A DNA stretch of 64,000 nucleotides from Lutimonas halocynthiae (GCF_030409835.1 NZ_JAUFQO010000016.1:718263-782262), one strand, 5' to 3'. Positions 35,622 to 45,860 are shown, numbered from the stretch's first letter. Program-made: numbers and translations. The notes: generated from the sequence alone by a model not told the origin.

Positions 35622-38078
35622 ATGAGTAAATCAAAAATTATAAATATTGACAATTTGTCACTTCAAAATATTTTGGATGAGGAAGCCGAATTGATTCCGT
35701 TGATGACCCCAGAAGATGAAGAGGAAATAAGAAAAGAAGATGTTCCTGAAGTATTGCCGATTCTTCCTTTGAGAAATACGGTATTATTTCCTGGTGTTGT
35801 AATTCCTATTACAGCCGGTCGCGACCAGTCTATCAAATTGATCAAGGAAGCAAATAAAGGAGATAAAACAATTGGTGTCGTTGCTCAAAAGAATGAAGCA
35901 ACAGAGAATCCGGGAATTGATGACATCTATAAAATCGGTACAGTAGCCAGGATTTTAAAGATTCTTAAAATGCCTGATGGAAATACCATGGTTGTTTTAC
36001 AAGGAAAAAAGCGATTCGAAATAGAAAATCTAGTTGAAGAAGAGCCTTATTTAAAAGCTAAGGTTAAAGAAATTGTTGAGATTATTCCTAAAAAAATCGA
36101 TACTGAATTCAATGCTATCATTGATTCTATAAAGGATATCTCTTTGAGAATAATCAAGGAAAACCCTAATTTACCTACTGAGGCTTCTTTTGCTATTAAG
36201 AACATTCAGAGCAATTCATTTCTTGTCAATTTTGTTTCTTCTAATCTAAACCTCACTACTGAGGAAAAGCAGGAACTGCTCAATATCAGTGGTCTTAAAG
36301 ACAGGGCTTTTGCAACCTTAAAAAAAATGAATAAGGAGCTGCAAAGACTGGAACTCAATAATGATATTCAGTCGAAGGTAAGAGAAGATATGGATCAGCA
36401 ACAGCGCGAGTATTACCTTCATCAGCAAATGAAAACCATTCAGGAAGAATTAGGTGGTGCTTCTCACGATGAAGAAATTGAAGAAATGCGTGAGCTGGCA
36501 AAAAAGAAAAAATGGAGTAAAGAGATTTCTGAAACTTTTGACAAAGAAATTGGAAGGCTTCAAAGAATGAATCCTCAGGTTGCTGAATATTCAGTACAAA
36601 GAAATTACCTTGATTTGCTTCTTGAATTACCATGGCAAGAGTATTCAACTGACCTATTTGATTTAAAAAGGGCTGAGAAAATTCTTGACCGTGATCATTA
36701 TGGTTTAGAAAAAGTAAAGAAACGTATCATTGAACACTTAGCGGTGCTCAAATTAAAAGGAGACATGAAGTCACCTATTATTTGCTTGTATGGACCTCCT
36801 GGAGTAGGTAAAACATCTCTAGGTAAATCGGTAGCAGAATCATTAGGGAGAAAGTATGTCCGCATGTCTCTTGGTGGTATGAGAGATGAGGCTGAGATTC
36901 GAGGGCATAGAAAAACTTATATAGGTGCCTTGCCTGGAAGAATCATTCAAAGTATTAAGAAGGCCGAGACTTCTAACCCGGTTTTCGTACTTGATGAAAT
37001 TGATAAATTGAGTTCAAGTCATAGTGGTGATCCGTCTTCTGCAATGCTGGAAGTTTTGGATCCGGAGCAGAATACAGATTTTTACGATAACTACCTGGAA
37101 GTAGGATATGACTTATCAAAAGTTATGTTTATTGCTACAGCCAATAGTTTATCAACTATTCCATGGGCTTTGAGAGACAGAATGGAAATTATCAATGTAA
37201 GTGGCTATACTGTTGAGGAAAAAGTTGAAATTGGAAAACGCCATTTGTTGCCAAAATTATTAAAAGAACATGGACTAAACAGTTCACATCTTAAAATCGC
37301 AAAAAAGCAACTGGAAAAGATTGCTACGGGTTACACGCGTGAATCAGGTGTAAGAGGACTAGAAAAGAAATTAGCACAAGTGGTCAGGTATGCGGCAAAA
37401 TCAATTGCCATGGAGGAAGAATATAATATCAAAATATCTAATCAGGATATAGAATCAATCCTTGGGGCCTCTCATTTAGAAAGAGATAAGTATGAAAATA
37501 ATGAAATCCCGGGAGTTGTAACAGGTTTAGCCTGGACAAGTGTTGGGGGAGACATATTATTCATTGAATCAATCTTATCTAAAGGGAAAGGTACCTTAAC
37601 CATTACTGGAAATCTTGGAAAAGTAATGAAAGAATCGTCAACGATTGCCCTTGAATATATAAAGGCAAACCTTGAAGAGTTTGGTATTGATTACAAGACG
37701 ATAGTCAATAATAATATTCATATTCACGTTCCTGAAGGAGCTACGCCAAAAGATGGCCCAAGTGCAGGTATAACGATGCTTACCTCTCTTGTTTCTACGT
37801 TAACACAGAGAAAAGTGAAAGCAAGGTTAGCGATGACTGGTGAGATTACTTTAAGAGGTAAGGTGCTTCCTGTTGGGGGAATTAAAGAGAAAATTCTTGC
37901 TGCAAAAAGAGCGAATATTAAGGAAATAATTCTTTGTGCAGAGAATAAAAAAGATGTCGAGGAAATCAATCAAAAATACCTTAAAGGTTTGACATTTCAT
38001 TATATAGATGAAATGAAAGAAGTGATCGAGATCGCATTACTTAAGCAAAAGGTTAAGAATCCGAAAAAATTAGATTAG
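35622..38078 (+). CDS. lon: ATP-dependent protease Lon
   Basis: An 818-residue cytosolic AAA+ serine protease that degrades misfolded and regulatory proteins. The N-terminal substrate domain begins near [20 protein letters not shown], after a 45-residue acidic lead typical of Bacteroidota. The AAA+ module has Walker [12 protein letters not shown] near residue 390 and Walker [10 protein letters not shown]. The protease domain carries the Ser of [11 protein letters not shown] (about residue 714) and the catalytic Lys of [14 protein letters not shown] strong terminator follows directly. Confidence 0.97.
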   Translation: MSKSKIINIDNLSLQNILDEEAELIPLMTPEDEEEIRKEDVPEVLPILPLRNTVLFPGVVIPITAGRDQSIKLIKEANKGDKTIGVVAQKNEATENPGIDDIYKIGTVARILKILKMPDGNTMVVLQGKKRFEIENLVEEEPYLKAKVKEIVEIIPKKIDTEFNAIIDSIKDISLRIIKENPNLPTEASFAIKNIQSNSFLVNFVSSNLNLTTEEKQELLNISGLKDRAFATLKKMNKELQRLELNNDIQSKVREDMDQQQREYYLHQQMKTIQEELGGASHDEEIEEMRELAKKKKWSKEISETFDKEIGRLQRMNPQVAEYSVQRNYLDLLLELPWQEYSTDLFDLKRAEKILDRDHYGLEKVKKRIIEHLAVLKLKGDMKSPIICLYGPPGVGKTSLGKSVAESLGRKYVRMSLGGMRDEAEIRGHRKTYIGALPGRIIQSIKKAETSNPVFVLDEIDKLSSSHSGDPSSAMLEVLDPEQNTDFYDNYLEVGYDLSKVMFIATANSLSTIPWALRDRMEIINVSGYTVEEKVEIGKRHLLPKLLKEHGLNSSHLKIAKKQLEKIATGYTRESGVRGLEKKLAQVVRYAAKSIAMEEEYNIKISNQDIESILGASHLERDKYENNEIPGVVTGLAWTSVGGDILFIESILSKGKGTLTITGNLGKVMKESSTIALEYIKANLEEFGIDYKTIVNNNIHIHVPEGATPKDGPSAGITMLTSLVSTLTQRKVKARLAMTGEITLRGKVLPVGGIKEKILAAKRANIKEIILCAENKKDVEEINQKYLKGLTFHYIDEMKEVIEIALLKQKVKNPKKLD

Positions 38079-38096
38079 GAGATAGATTAATATATT

Positions 38097-38132
38097 AAAA
38101 ATGCCGTTTTACTTAAAACGGCATTTTTTTTT
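38097..38132 (+). terminator. Rho-independent terminator after lon
   Basis: A perfect hairpin with arms AAATGCCGTTTT and AAAACGGCATTT around an ACTT loop, running straight into a long T-run. It starts about 20 nt after the lon stop. Confidence 0.9.
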
Positions 38133-38161
38133 ATATTTACCTAATCAATTAATGTATTATT

Positions 38162-38941
38162 TTGGAAATCCTTCTTGAATTACCCTTATTACTAGGGCTA
38201 TTTATAACTGTTTTATCCATATCATTGGCCGGTATTCTTGTAGCTGTCATTTCAAAGAATTTGATAGCTAACAGATTCAGCAAACAACATGAACGCATAG
38301 GTCGTCTTCTCTTCAGAGTAGTTGCTGGATTGATTGCACTGCTTGTTTCATTGAGTTATGCCAATGAAAGAGTTCGTCAAAGTAAAATTATTAATTCAAT
38401 GGAAGAAGAGGCTTCTATCATTGTGAATTTAAGCATGAGGTTGCATCATTTTGAGTCTGTCGAAGCGAAAAATGCCCTTGAAGAAATAGTTGAATATGTA
38501 GATTTAACTATTAATGATGATTGGAAAAATGTAAGTGAAAATCCTTATTTTTCCAAAGCTACACAATCATTGGTCAAAGCAAATTCTTTTGTTTTAAATA
38601 TGCCGGTTTCCAATGAAACGGAGAGATTTGAAAAACAAATGATAATAAGCCTGCTCAATGACATCATTAAATTGACTCAGATCAGGGTTTATTCTCAACA
38701 TGTCACAACTCCACATTTAATTTACATTCTCTTATGCGGATTGACCATCATGTGGATCTTTTTTAGTGTTTACAAGTTAGATTCTATATCGCTTTCCTTC
38801 CTGTCATTATATAATATACTAATTGCCATTCTAATCTTTTTTATTTTCTCACTTCGCAATCCATTCATGGGCCCCTTAAAAATCAAACCACATTCTTTAA
38901 TCATCGTTAAAACAAAAGGATTTGACCAATACTTTAAGTAA
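38162..38941 (+). CDS. DUF4239 (bestrophin-like) membrane protein, TTG start
   Basis: A 259-residue protein with four hydrophobic helices: two near the N-terminus (LLLGLFITVLSISLAGILVA, LLFRVVAGLIALLVSLSYAN) and two near the C-terminus (LIYILLCGLTIMWIFFSVYK, LYNILIAILIFFIFSL), around a helical soluble middle with DWKNVSENPYF. This fits the DUF4239 pattern. The start is TTG 38162: the frame has a stop at 38150 and no ATG before the first helix. Function unknown; distantly like bestrophin channels. Confidence 0.7.
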   Translation: MEILLELPLLLGLFITVLSISLAGILVAVISKNLIANRFSKQHERIGRLLFRVVAGLIALLVSLSYANERVRQSKIINSMEEEASIIVNLSMRLHHFESVEAKNALEEIVEYVDLTINDDWKNVSENPYFSKATQSLVKANSFVLNMPVSNETERFEKQMIISLLNDIIKLTQIRVYSQHVTTPHLIYILLCGLTIMWIFFSVYKLDSISLSFLSLYNILIAILIFFIFSLRNPFMGPLKIKPHSLIIVKTKGFDQYFK

Positions 38942-39149
38942 GTTTTCTCATTTTTATTATTTTTTGATTTTTGGATATAAGAAAGGAAACAGGCTGAAAA
39001 CCTTCTGAACTAGATTCTTAATTCATCAAACAGCGTCTTTTTGATAAAATAATCTTCATTTTTTTTGACTATATTTACGAGAAGGAGCCGTTTTAATGGT
39101 TGATTTTTAATGAAATCCAACATTATCTAAAGTTCAAAAAAACATGTAA

Positions 39150-40190
39150 ATGAAACATTTATATATCCTCATACTATTATTTCTATCAACCTGCTCGATA
39201 TACGGTCAGAAACCGAAAAAATTATTTCGATCAGATTCTGTACTTGAATTAACGATTACAATGCCTTTAAAAGATGTGATTCTTAAAAGCCAGGAACCAA
39301 CTGAACATAATGCAAGGCTAAGTTATACGGCTGATGATGGAACAGCTTTTAACCATATGATAAAGGTTAAAATGAGAGGTAAAACCCGCGCCAACAAACA
39401 AATTTGCACTTTTCCTCCCCTACAACTTCGGTTTACAAAAAACGATGTTGAAAATTCAGTTTTTAAAGGTCAAAAAAAAATAAAATTGGTAGCGCATTGT
39501 CAAAATGATAAGGATTTTGAAAATTATGTTCAAATTGAATATTTAGTATATAAACTATATCAGCATATAAGCCCTTATAGCTTCAATGTCAGACTATGCA
39601 AAATCACCTATATTGATGAAAAAAAACCCAATCAGAAAAACATGCATTATGGATTTTTAATTGAATCAGTTAGTGATCTAGCCAAAAGAAATGACATGAC
39701 CGTTTTTAAGGGGAAGATCAGAAATCAAGAAGCCATTGACAAAGATAATCTTGACAAACTTGTGTTTTTCCAATTTATGATCGGCAATCTGGATTGGTCT
39801 ATTACAGAAAGACATAATATGAAACTCATTAAGGATGATAAAGGCGCCTTACCCATAGCCGTTCCTTACGATTTTGATTATTCAGGAATTGTAAACACAC
39901 CCTATGCAGTTCCTCCTGAACAACTTTACTTAACGGATGTAAAAACACGGCTATTTAGAGGGTTTTGCAGAAGGGATAAATATCAGAAAACAATTGATTT
40001 TTACAAAAATATTGAGGATGACTTGCGCAATGAAGTCAACAAATTGAGCTCATTAAACGATAAAAGTGTCAATAGTGTAAACAAATATTTAAATAGTTTT
40101 TTTGAGATTATAGAATCAGAAAAATATGTTGACAAGAAAATAGTCAGGGCTTGTAAAGTAAATCATCAACACGCATTTGAACATGACTAA
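39150..40190 (+). CDS. Exported CotH-like putative atypical kinase
   Basis: A 346-residue protein with a signal peptide (YILILLFLSTCSIYGQ). The body follows the CotH order: MRGKTRANKQ at 75-84, a phenylalanine-rich strand then KKIKLVAHCQND at 109-120, ENYVQIEYLVYKLYQ, a strand pair with YGFLIESV (E172), then MIGNLDWSITERHNMKLI (D215, N223) and AVPYDFDYSG (D241, D243). In CotH the GNxDW...N and DFD-type segments bind metal and ATP. The match is remote and my own reading. Its last 8 nt overlap a PPP-type phosphatase gene, so a kinase/phosphatase pair outside the cytoplasm is plausible. Confidence 0.6.
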   Translation: MKHLYILILLFLSTCSIYGQKPKKLFRSDSVLELTITMPLKDVILKSQEPTEHNARLSYTADDGTAFNHMIKVKMRGKTRANKQICTFPPLQLRFTKNDVENSVFKGQKKIKLVAHCQNDKDFENYVQIEYLVYKLYQHISPYSFNVRLCKITYIDEKKPNQKNMHYGFLIESVSDLAKRNDMTVFKGKIRNQEAIDKDNLDKLVFFQFMIGNLDWSITERHNMKLIKDDKGALPIAVPYDFDYSGIVNTPYAVPPEQLYLTDVKTRLFRGFCRRDKYQKTIDFYKNIEDDLRNEVNKLSSLNDKSVNSVNKYLNSFFEIIESEKYVDKKIVRACKVNHQHAFEHD

Positions 40191-41418
40191 AAAAAGAATT
40201 AAACAAGGAATTTATATCGTGACCTCTTCAGTCTTGGTCGTTATGATCATGGGCTTTTTGGGTAAGTCAGATAAGCTTGCTATAGATCAGCAAAATGGAT
40301 TGAAATATGAGGGAACTTATGGTTTATATGTTGAAAAGACAGATCTTTATAGCTTTCACTGGATTACCGAAATAGAAGATATTGGTGAATATCAGGTGCT
40401 CGATCAATCTAATAAAATTATTGTCAGCGGAGAAACTAATTCATCAAGAACACATGTTGTAAAGCTAAAAGACGACATAACTGAGCCATTTACGCTTAAG
40501 TTTGGTGGTCAAAAAACAAGCATGAATAAGGTGAGTATTAGAAAAATCTCTGAACAAGAGAAAACATCTATTAAAAGAGTTGACTCACTGTATGTTGTTG
40601 GAGATGTGCACGGAAGGTATGACCAGATGACCAATCTACTTTTGAAAGCAAATATTATAGATGCAGATTTAAACTGGACTGCCGGAAAATCACATATTGT
40701 TTTTTTGGGAGATGTTTTTGACAGAGGAGATGATGTAACAAAAGTTCTTTGGTTCATTTATGAATTAGAAGCAAAAGCTGCCTTAGTCGGTGGCAAAGTT
40801 CATTTGGTTTTAGGCAACCACGAAATCATGACCATGACCAAAGACCTAAGGTATGTTAGCAGAAAAGAGCGCAACATTGCTGTGGCACATGGCCTGACTT
40901 ACGATGCCTTGTTCCACCCTACCAACTCTTATCTGGGCACTTGGCTCAGAAGTAAAGTCTCATTATTAAAAATTGGTAAAATCGTTTTTGCCCATGGTGG
41001 CATACTTGACCTAGGTCCTATTTCTTTGGAGGAATTCAATAATAAGGCCTATTACTATATGAAAGACCCTATGTATCTTGACGTGATGAAACAATCTCCA
41101 GACAGCACAAAATACGATGTAAATAGTTGGTCTGAGATGAGGTTCTTTTTCTATAATAGTGAAGGCCCATATTGGTATAGAGGCTATGTTAATTCAGATA
41201 CCCTTGCTCCTCAATTAAATGCAATGCTAAGTAAACACGAATCAAAAATTCATGTCGTTGCACACACAACTTTAGAAACAATTACTGAAAAATATGATGG
41301 TAAATTACTCACTACAGATCTAAATGACGCCGCAACAGAGCTATTGTTTTTAATTAGACGCAAGAATAAATATAAAAGGTATAAAATTGACAGTGAAGGT
41401 ATTAAAACTGAATTATAG
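40183..41418 (+). CDS. Membrane-anchored PPP-family metallophosphatase
   Basis: A 411-residue protein from ATG 40183. One N-terminal helix (GIYIVTSSVLVVMIMGFLG) anchors or exports it, a small beta domain follows (about 40-125), then a PPP-type calcineurin-like phosphatase with GDVHG (140-144), GDVFDRG (176-182), GNHE (211-214), the His of VFAHGGI (H271) and a late VVAHTTLE. These are the standard di-metal and phosphate-binding motifs of Ser/Thr protein phosphatases and of related bacterial (Shewanella-like) enzymes. It overlaps the CotH-like gene by 8 nt, so the two are likely translated together. Confidence 0.88.
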   Translation: MTKKRIKQGIYIVTSSVLVVMIMGFLGKSDKLAIDQQNGLKYEGTYGLYVEKTDLYSFHWITEIEDIGEYQVLDQSNKIIVSGETNSSRTHVVKLKDDITEPFTLKFGGQKTSMNKVSIRKISEQEKTSIKRVDSLYVVGDVHGRYDQMTNLLLKANIIDADLNWTAGKSHIVFLGDVFDRGDDVTKVLWFIYELEAKAALVGGKVHLVLGNHEIMTMTKDLRYVSRKERNIAVAHGLTYDALFHPTNSYLGTWLRSKVSLLKIGKIVFAHGGILDLGPISLEEFNNKAYYYMKDPMYLDVMKQSPDSTKYDVNSWSEMRFFFYNSEGPYWYRGYVNSDTLAPQLNAMLSKHESKIHVVAHTTLETITEKYDGKLLTTDLNDAATELLFLIRRKNKYKRYKIDSEGIKTEL

Positions 41419-41501
41419 GAGCTCGCAATTCAAAACAGTATCAGAATTATTGGAAGGATATCATTTAAGAATTTAACTTTCAAAGTTGAAAAATAAATTC
41501 C

Positions 41502-41509
41502 TACTTTTG
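41502..41509 (+). promoter_or_regulatory. -7 promoter element of the BatA-domain gene
   Basis: TACTTTTG matches TAnnTTTG, 19 nt before the ATG at 41529. A TTG at 41486 is only 13 nt upstream, shorter than the usual spacing. Confidence 0.5.
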
Positions 41510-41528
41510 AATAAAGTTATTCGGAATA

Positions 41529-43490
41529 ATGCAATTCAAATATCCAGAGGTTTTATTTTTTCTGTTCCTTCTTCTTATTCCACTTCTTATTCATTTATTT
41601 CAACTGCAAAAATTCAAAAAAGAGGCATTCACCAATGTTCGATTTTTAAAAGAAATAGAGCTTGAGACCAGGAAAAGTTCCAAGCTTAAAAAATTACTCA
41701 TTCTTTTATCAAGACTCTTGGCTTTTACCGCCTTAATAATGGCGTTTGCACAACCTTTTATCAATAAAAATGAAAACCTCGATAAAAGGGAGAGTATTTA
41801 TTATTTGGATAATTCTTTAAGCATGCAAATCAAAGCTGCAACAGGCATTGATCAATTGCAGTTTAATAAAAACCATTTATTGGATAAAGCAGCCAGTATT
41901 GAAGGCATACAAACTCTTTTGTCAAACCAAAATCTTCATGGTGAACTTGATTCAAAAACTTTTAAAAACAGACTTGTAAACCTCGATTATTATCCAATTC
42001 ACAAAAATATAAATCAAATCTTATTAGAGATAAACAGCAATCATAAGGGGAAAAGAAATACTTTATTTGACATATTTTTATTGTCTGATTTTCAAAATAT
42101 TAATGGCTTAATTGACACCAATTTAATAGATGAAAAACAACAATACAACTTTGTAGTTCCTGCTAATATCGAACATAAAAACATATCGATTGACAGTATC
42201 TGGATAGCTGAAAGAAACGCTAAAGACATCACTTTAATATCACGATTAACAAGTCATGGATTAAACATTGATGATTTAAGCGTCTCTCTCAATTTAAATG
42301 AAGTATTATACGGAAAAAGCACTGTAAATCTCCTTGCAGGAACAAGCAAAGAAATTGTCTTCAAGATTCCGGCTACCGGCGCAACTTCAGGGAAAATTGC
42401 AATTTCAGATCATTCACTAAATTTTGACAATGAGCTCTTCTTCAGCATTCCGAAAAGTTACAGAACAAAAGTCCTGGTTATTGGTCGTAAAAGTGATTTT
42501 CTAAATCGAATATACCAAAAGGATGCTTTTGAATTAACTAAAGTATCTTATAAAGACTTAGATCAAAGTCAAATCACCAAACAAGATTTGATCATTTTGG
42601 ATGAGCTTGAAACGCTATCAAACCCTTTGATTCAGACTTTGAATTCGTTTGTTCAAAACAAAGGTAAGCTTGTGATCATTCCGGCAACAACTAGCGAGAT
42701 TGGTAGTTATAATAAACTGTTACAGTCGTTTGATGCAGGTAGCATATTGGAAAAATTCAATGCTGATAAAAAGATTAGCCGGATCAACTATGAACATCCG
42801 TTTTTTAATAATGTATTTGAAAAAGAAATATACAATTTTCAGTACCCTATACTTACTGAAGGTTTTACGATGCTATTAAAAAATGCAAGTCCCTTGCTCC
42901 AATTTGATGATCTAACAGATTTTGCTTCAGAGATTAAATATAAGGATGGCAAAGTCTATGTTATCGCATCCCCCCTATCGGGCCCTGGAAACAAGTTTTC
43001 TAATTCGCCCCTTGTAGTCCCTTTATTTTATAATTTCTCTTTAGAGGGCCAGAATAATGAGGCCATCTATAAGACTATCGGTCAAACTAATCATATGATG
43101 GTCCAATCAGCTAATACTGGAGACCAGCCCTTAAAAATTGTTAGAAATGAGCTGGAATTCATACCATTACAAAGCAAGAATAACGATAAAATAAGGGTTA
43201 CAACTAATGACTACCCGCTTACAGCCGGAATCTATGAGTTCAAGTCCAATGAGCAAATAATTGAAAAAGTAGCTTATAATTATAATCGCAAAGAAAGTGA
43301 TCTAACGTATCAGTCACTTCAACCTTTGGTTGATCAATATAGCAACATTTATCTTTACGAATCTATAGGCAAAGCGATTAAAGACGGAAATCAAAGGAAC
43401 AATAATAAAAATTTGTGGCAATTATTTATTATTTTTGCTCTGGTTTTTTTAGTCTTGGAAATTCTACTTCAGAAATTTTTGAAGAATTAA
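41529..43490 (+). CDS. BatA-domain (aerotolerance-type) membrane protein
   Basis: A 653-residue inner-membrane protein. The N-terminal BatA region is FKYPEVLFFLFLLLIPLLIH, with RFLKEIELETRKSSKLKKLL and a second helix LLILLSRLLAFTALIMAFAQ. A long periplasmic part follows, beginning with a vWA-like strand ESIYYLDNSLSMQIKAATG that keeps a D-N-S-x-S MIDAS-like motif. A C-terminal helix (LWQLFIIFALVFLVLEILLQ) ends in basic residues. Role unknown; in flavobacteria it commonly precedes a dihydroorotase-like gene, as here (36 nt gap). Confidence 0.82.
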   Translation: MQFKYPEVLFFLFLLLIPLLIHLFQLQKFKKEAFTNVRFLKEIELETRKSSKLKKLLILLSRLLAFTALIMAFAQPFINKNENLDKRESIYYLDNSLSMQIKAATGIDQLQFNKNHLLDKAASIEGIQTLLSNQNLHGELDSKTFKNRLVNLDYYPIHKNINQILLEINSNHKGKRNTLFDIFLLSDFQNINGLIDTNLIDEKQQYNFVVPANIEHKNISIDSIWIAERNAKDITLISRLTSHGLNIDDLSVSLNLNEVLYGKSTVNLLAGTSKEIVFKIPATGATSGKIAISDHSLNFDNELFFSIPKSYRTKVLVIGRKSDFLNRIYQKDAFELTKVSYKDLDQSQITKQDLIILDELETLSNPLIQTLNSFVQNKGKLVIIPATTSEIGSYNKLLQSFDAGSILEKFNADKKISRINYEHPFFNNVFEKEIYNFQYPILTEGFTMLLKNASPLLQFDDLTDFASEIKYKDGKVYVIASPLSGPGNKFSNSPLVVPLFYNFSLEGQNNEAIYKTIGQTNHMMVQSANTGDQPLKIVRNELEFIPLQSKNNDKIRVTTNDYPLTAGIYEFKSNEQIIEKVAYNYNRKESDLTYQSLQPLVDQYSNIYLYESIGKAIKDGNQRNNNKNLWQLFIIFALVFLVLEILLQKFLKN

Positions 43491-43526
43491 ATATTTTAGA
43501 TGATTAGCATCAAAAACAAGGAATAA

Positions 43527-44783
43527 ATGAACATACTTCTTAGATCTGCCAAGATCATCGATAGCAATTCAAAATACCATAATAAAAAAATGGATATTTT
43601 GGTCAAAAATGGCATCATTGCTGACATTGCAAAAAACATTGATTTACCAAACAATTGTAAAGAGATTCGCTTAAAAAACCTCCATGTTTCTAATGGCTGG
43701 TTTGATACAAGCGTATCATTGGGCGAACCAGGGTATGAAGAGCGTGAAAATATCATTCATGGACTTGAAGTAGCTGGCTGTTCTGGTTTTACGAAAGTTG
43801 CCTTGAATCCGAATACTTTTCCATTGATTGATAATAAATCAGCAGTTGAGTTTTTAATTCAAAAAAGCGCCTCAGCTCCTGTCGATCTTTATCCAATTGC
43901 CAATCTGACTCAAGGAGCGGCAGGTAAAGAAATGGCAGAATTATATGACATGAAAAACTCAGGAGCTATTGCCTTTGGGGATTACAATAAGTCCTTAGAA
44001 AACGCAAATTTATTAAAAATAGCCCTTTTGTACGCCCAGAATTTTGACGGGATTGTTTTGAGTTTTCCTCAGGACGCCGGGATAGGAAATCATGGGTTCG
44101 TAAATGAAAGTGAAAACACGACGCGCCTGGGCTTGAATTCGATTCCTAATTTATCTGAAGAACTACAAATATCCAGAGACCTCGCACTTTTAGATTATAC
44201 CGGAGGTAAACTACACATTCCTACAATTAGTACCGCAAAGGCAGTTCAATTGATTAAGGATGCTAAGAAAAAAGGGCTTGACGTATCTTGCAGTGTGGCT
44301 GCCCATCATATTTTCTTAACGGATGACGAAATAAAGTCATTTGACACCAATTTTAAAGTTAGGCCTCCGCTAAGATCGCTTAAAGACACTAAAGCTTTGC
44401 TCAAAGGAATAAAGGAGGGTACAATTGATATGATCGTTAGTGATCACAACCCAATTGATATCGAAAATAAAAATGTAGAATTTGAAAATGGGGTTTATGG
44501 AACCATCGGTATGGAATCCCTTTTTGGAAGTGCAAGGATTAATCTAGGGCTCGACGAAACGATTGCCTGCCTTACGGAAAAACCTTGCAAACGTTTTGAC
44601 TTACCTGTTTCGATTATAGAAAAGGAAGCCAAAGCAGAACTGACTCTTTTCGATCCGGATTTGGTCTATACTTTTGAAAAGAATGATATTTTGTCTAAAT
44701 CTAAGAATTCAGCATTTTTAGGAAAAGAGCTCAAGGGAAAAGCTTATGGCATTTATGCTAACAAAAAACTATTAATGAACTAA
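43527..44783 (+). CDS. Dihydroorotase homologue lacking metal-binding histidines (likely non-catalytic)
   Basis: A 418-residue protein of the PyrC/amidohydrolase family, with the usual layout (VKNGIIADIAKNI, VSNGWFDTSVSLGEPGYEER, HHIFLTDDEI, FKVRPPLRS, DMIVSDHNPID). The metal centre is damaged: the canonical D-x-H-x-H-x-R-E-P-G reads D60-T-S62-V-S64-L-G66-E-P-G; the His before the E-D pair is replaced in LSFPQDAG (about 179); and the second His of H-x2-H-x-S-T is T233. H230, H260, H261 and D306 remain. It is probably a PyrC'-like structural or regulatory subunit rather than an active enzyme. Usually annotated simply as dihydroorotase. Confidence 0.85.
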   Translation: MNILLRSAKIIDSNSKYHNKKMDILVKNGIIADIAKNIDLPNNCKEIRLKNLHVSNGWFDTSVSLGEPGYEERENIIHGLEVAGCSGFTKVALNPNTFPLIDNKSAVEFLIQKSASAPVDLYPIANLTQGAAGKEMAELYDMKNSGAIAFGDYNKSLENANLLKIALLYAQNFDGIVLSFPQDAGIGNHGFVNESENTTRLGLNSIPNLSEELQISRDLALLDYTGGKLHIPTISTAKAVQLIKDAKKKGLDVSCSVAAHHIFLTDDEIKSFDTNFKVRPPLRSLKDTKALLKGIKEGTIDMIVSDHNPIDIENKNVEFENGVYGTIGMESLFGSARINLGLDETIACLTEKPCKRFDLPVSIIEKEAKAELTLFDPDLVYTFEKNDILSKSKNSAFLGKELKGKAYGIYANKKLLMN

Positions 44784-44822
44784 TTAGCTTTTGAAAAGCT
44801 TGAAAACAATACCAATTTAAAT

Positions 44823-45143
44823 ATGAATAACCTATCAGTCCAAGACGGAAAAACGATTGCAATTATTAGTTATATTACTATAATTGGTACGCTTGTCGCA
44901 TTTATTATGAATCAGAATAAGCGTAATAGTTTTGCTTCATTTCATATTCGTCAGGCTTTAGGAATATTTTTAACAGGCGTCCTGGTTAATTTTATCCAAC
45001 GGTATACTGATTTTGGATGGATTTTAGGAATTGGTGTTTTGGTACTGTGGGTTATGGGCTTAATAGGAGCTATTCAAGGTGAAGAGAAAAGAGTCCCTTT
45101 GCTTGGAGACCAATTCCAGGAATGGTTTAGAAACATTGCCTAA
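44823..45143 (+). CDS. DUF4870/Tic20-like small membrane protein
   Basis: A 106-residue protein with three hydrophobic segments (TIAIISYITIIGTLVAFIMN, IRQALGIFLTGVLVNFIQRY, WILGIGVLVLWVMGLIGAIQ) separated by NKRNSFASFHIRQ. The F-x-S-F-H-x-R-Q motif is typical of DUF4870/Tic20-like proteins. It ends GDQFQEWFRNIA. Between the dihydroorotase-like and esterase genes, same strand. Function unknown. Confidence 0.8.
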   Translation: MNNLSVQDGKTIAIISYITIIGTLVAFIMNQNKRNSFASFHIRQALGIFLTGVLVNFIQRYTDFGWILGIGVLVLWVMGLIGAIQGEEKRVPLLGDQFQEWFRNIA

Positions 45144-45195
45144 TCAAGCTTCTCCTAATAAAAAGGGATCAAATTTTAATACTACAATCCATTTA

Positions 45196-45858
45196 ATGAG
45201 TACATTTTCTTTAGAACATTTAGTCAGATCACCTAAAACAACTCAATCAAAACCACCATTACTTATCATGCTCCATGGCTATGGAAGCAATGAAGAGGAT
45301 TTATTTTCTTTTGCTGAAGAACTCCCTGACGAATTACTGATTGTCAGTGCCAGAGCTCCATTATCTTTAGGCTTTGGAAGTCATGCTTGGTATACGATAC
45401 ATTTTGATGCCGCAACAAGTGATAAATTTTCTGATATTCCGGAAGCTAAAGAAGCATTAAAAAAAATAGACATCTTTATTGATGAGCTTATTGCAGCTTA
45501 TGAAGTAGATCAAGATAATATTTTTATACTCGGCTTTAGTCAAGGCACTATTTTAGGAACAGCCTATGCACTAAACCATCCTAATAAGATTCAGCATGTT
45601 GTTGCATTAAGTGGTTATGTAAATCAAGAACTATTACAAAAGCCTTTAGAAAAGGATCGTTTTAAAAATCTTGATTTTTTTGTCTCTCATGGTTCTGTAG
45701 ATCAGGTGATACCTGTGGAATGGGCAAGAAATACAGCTCCATTTCTCAAGAAATTAAATATAGATCATGAATATCATGAGTACCCTGTTGGTCATGGTGT
45801 AGCGCCACAAAACTTTCATGACCTTCATACCTGGGTTAAAAAACGCTGCGTCAAATAG
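45196..45858 (+). CDS. Phospholipase/carboxylesterase family alpha/beta hydrolase
   Basis: A 220-residue cytosolic hydrolase from ATG 45196; a longer frame reaches back into the DUF4870 gene and is unlikely. Motifs are LIMLHGYGSNEEDLFSFAEE (oxyanion region), the nucleophile elbow GFSQG with S115, Asp in SHGSVDQVIPV and His in YPVGHGVAPQ. It resembles bacterial carboxylesterases of the phospholipase/acyl-protein-thioesterase family. A clear terminator follows. Confidence 0.9.
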   Translation: MSTFSLEHLVRSPKTTQSKPPLLIMLHGYGSNEEDLFSFAEELPDELLIVSARAPLSLGFGSHAWYTIHFDAATSDKFSDIPEAKEALKKIDIFIDELIAAYEVDQDNIFILGFSQGTILGTAYALNHPNKIQHVVALSGYVNQELLQKPLEKDRFKNLDFFVSHGSVDQVIPVEWARNTAPFLKKLNIDHEYHEYPVGHGVAPQNFHDLHTWVKKRCVK

Positions 45859-45860
45859 AG

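Noticed and set aside
45079-45195. Longer esterase N-terminus from 45079
   Set aside because: It overlaps the end of the DUF4870 gene in another frame and adds 39 residues without family similarity.
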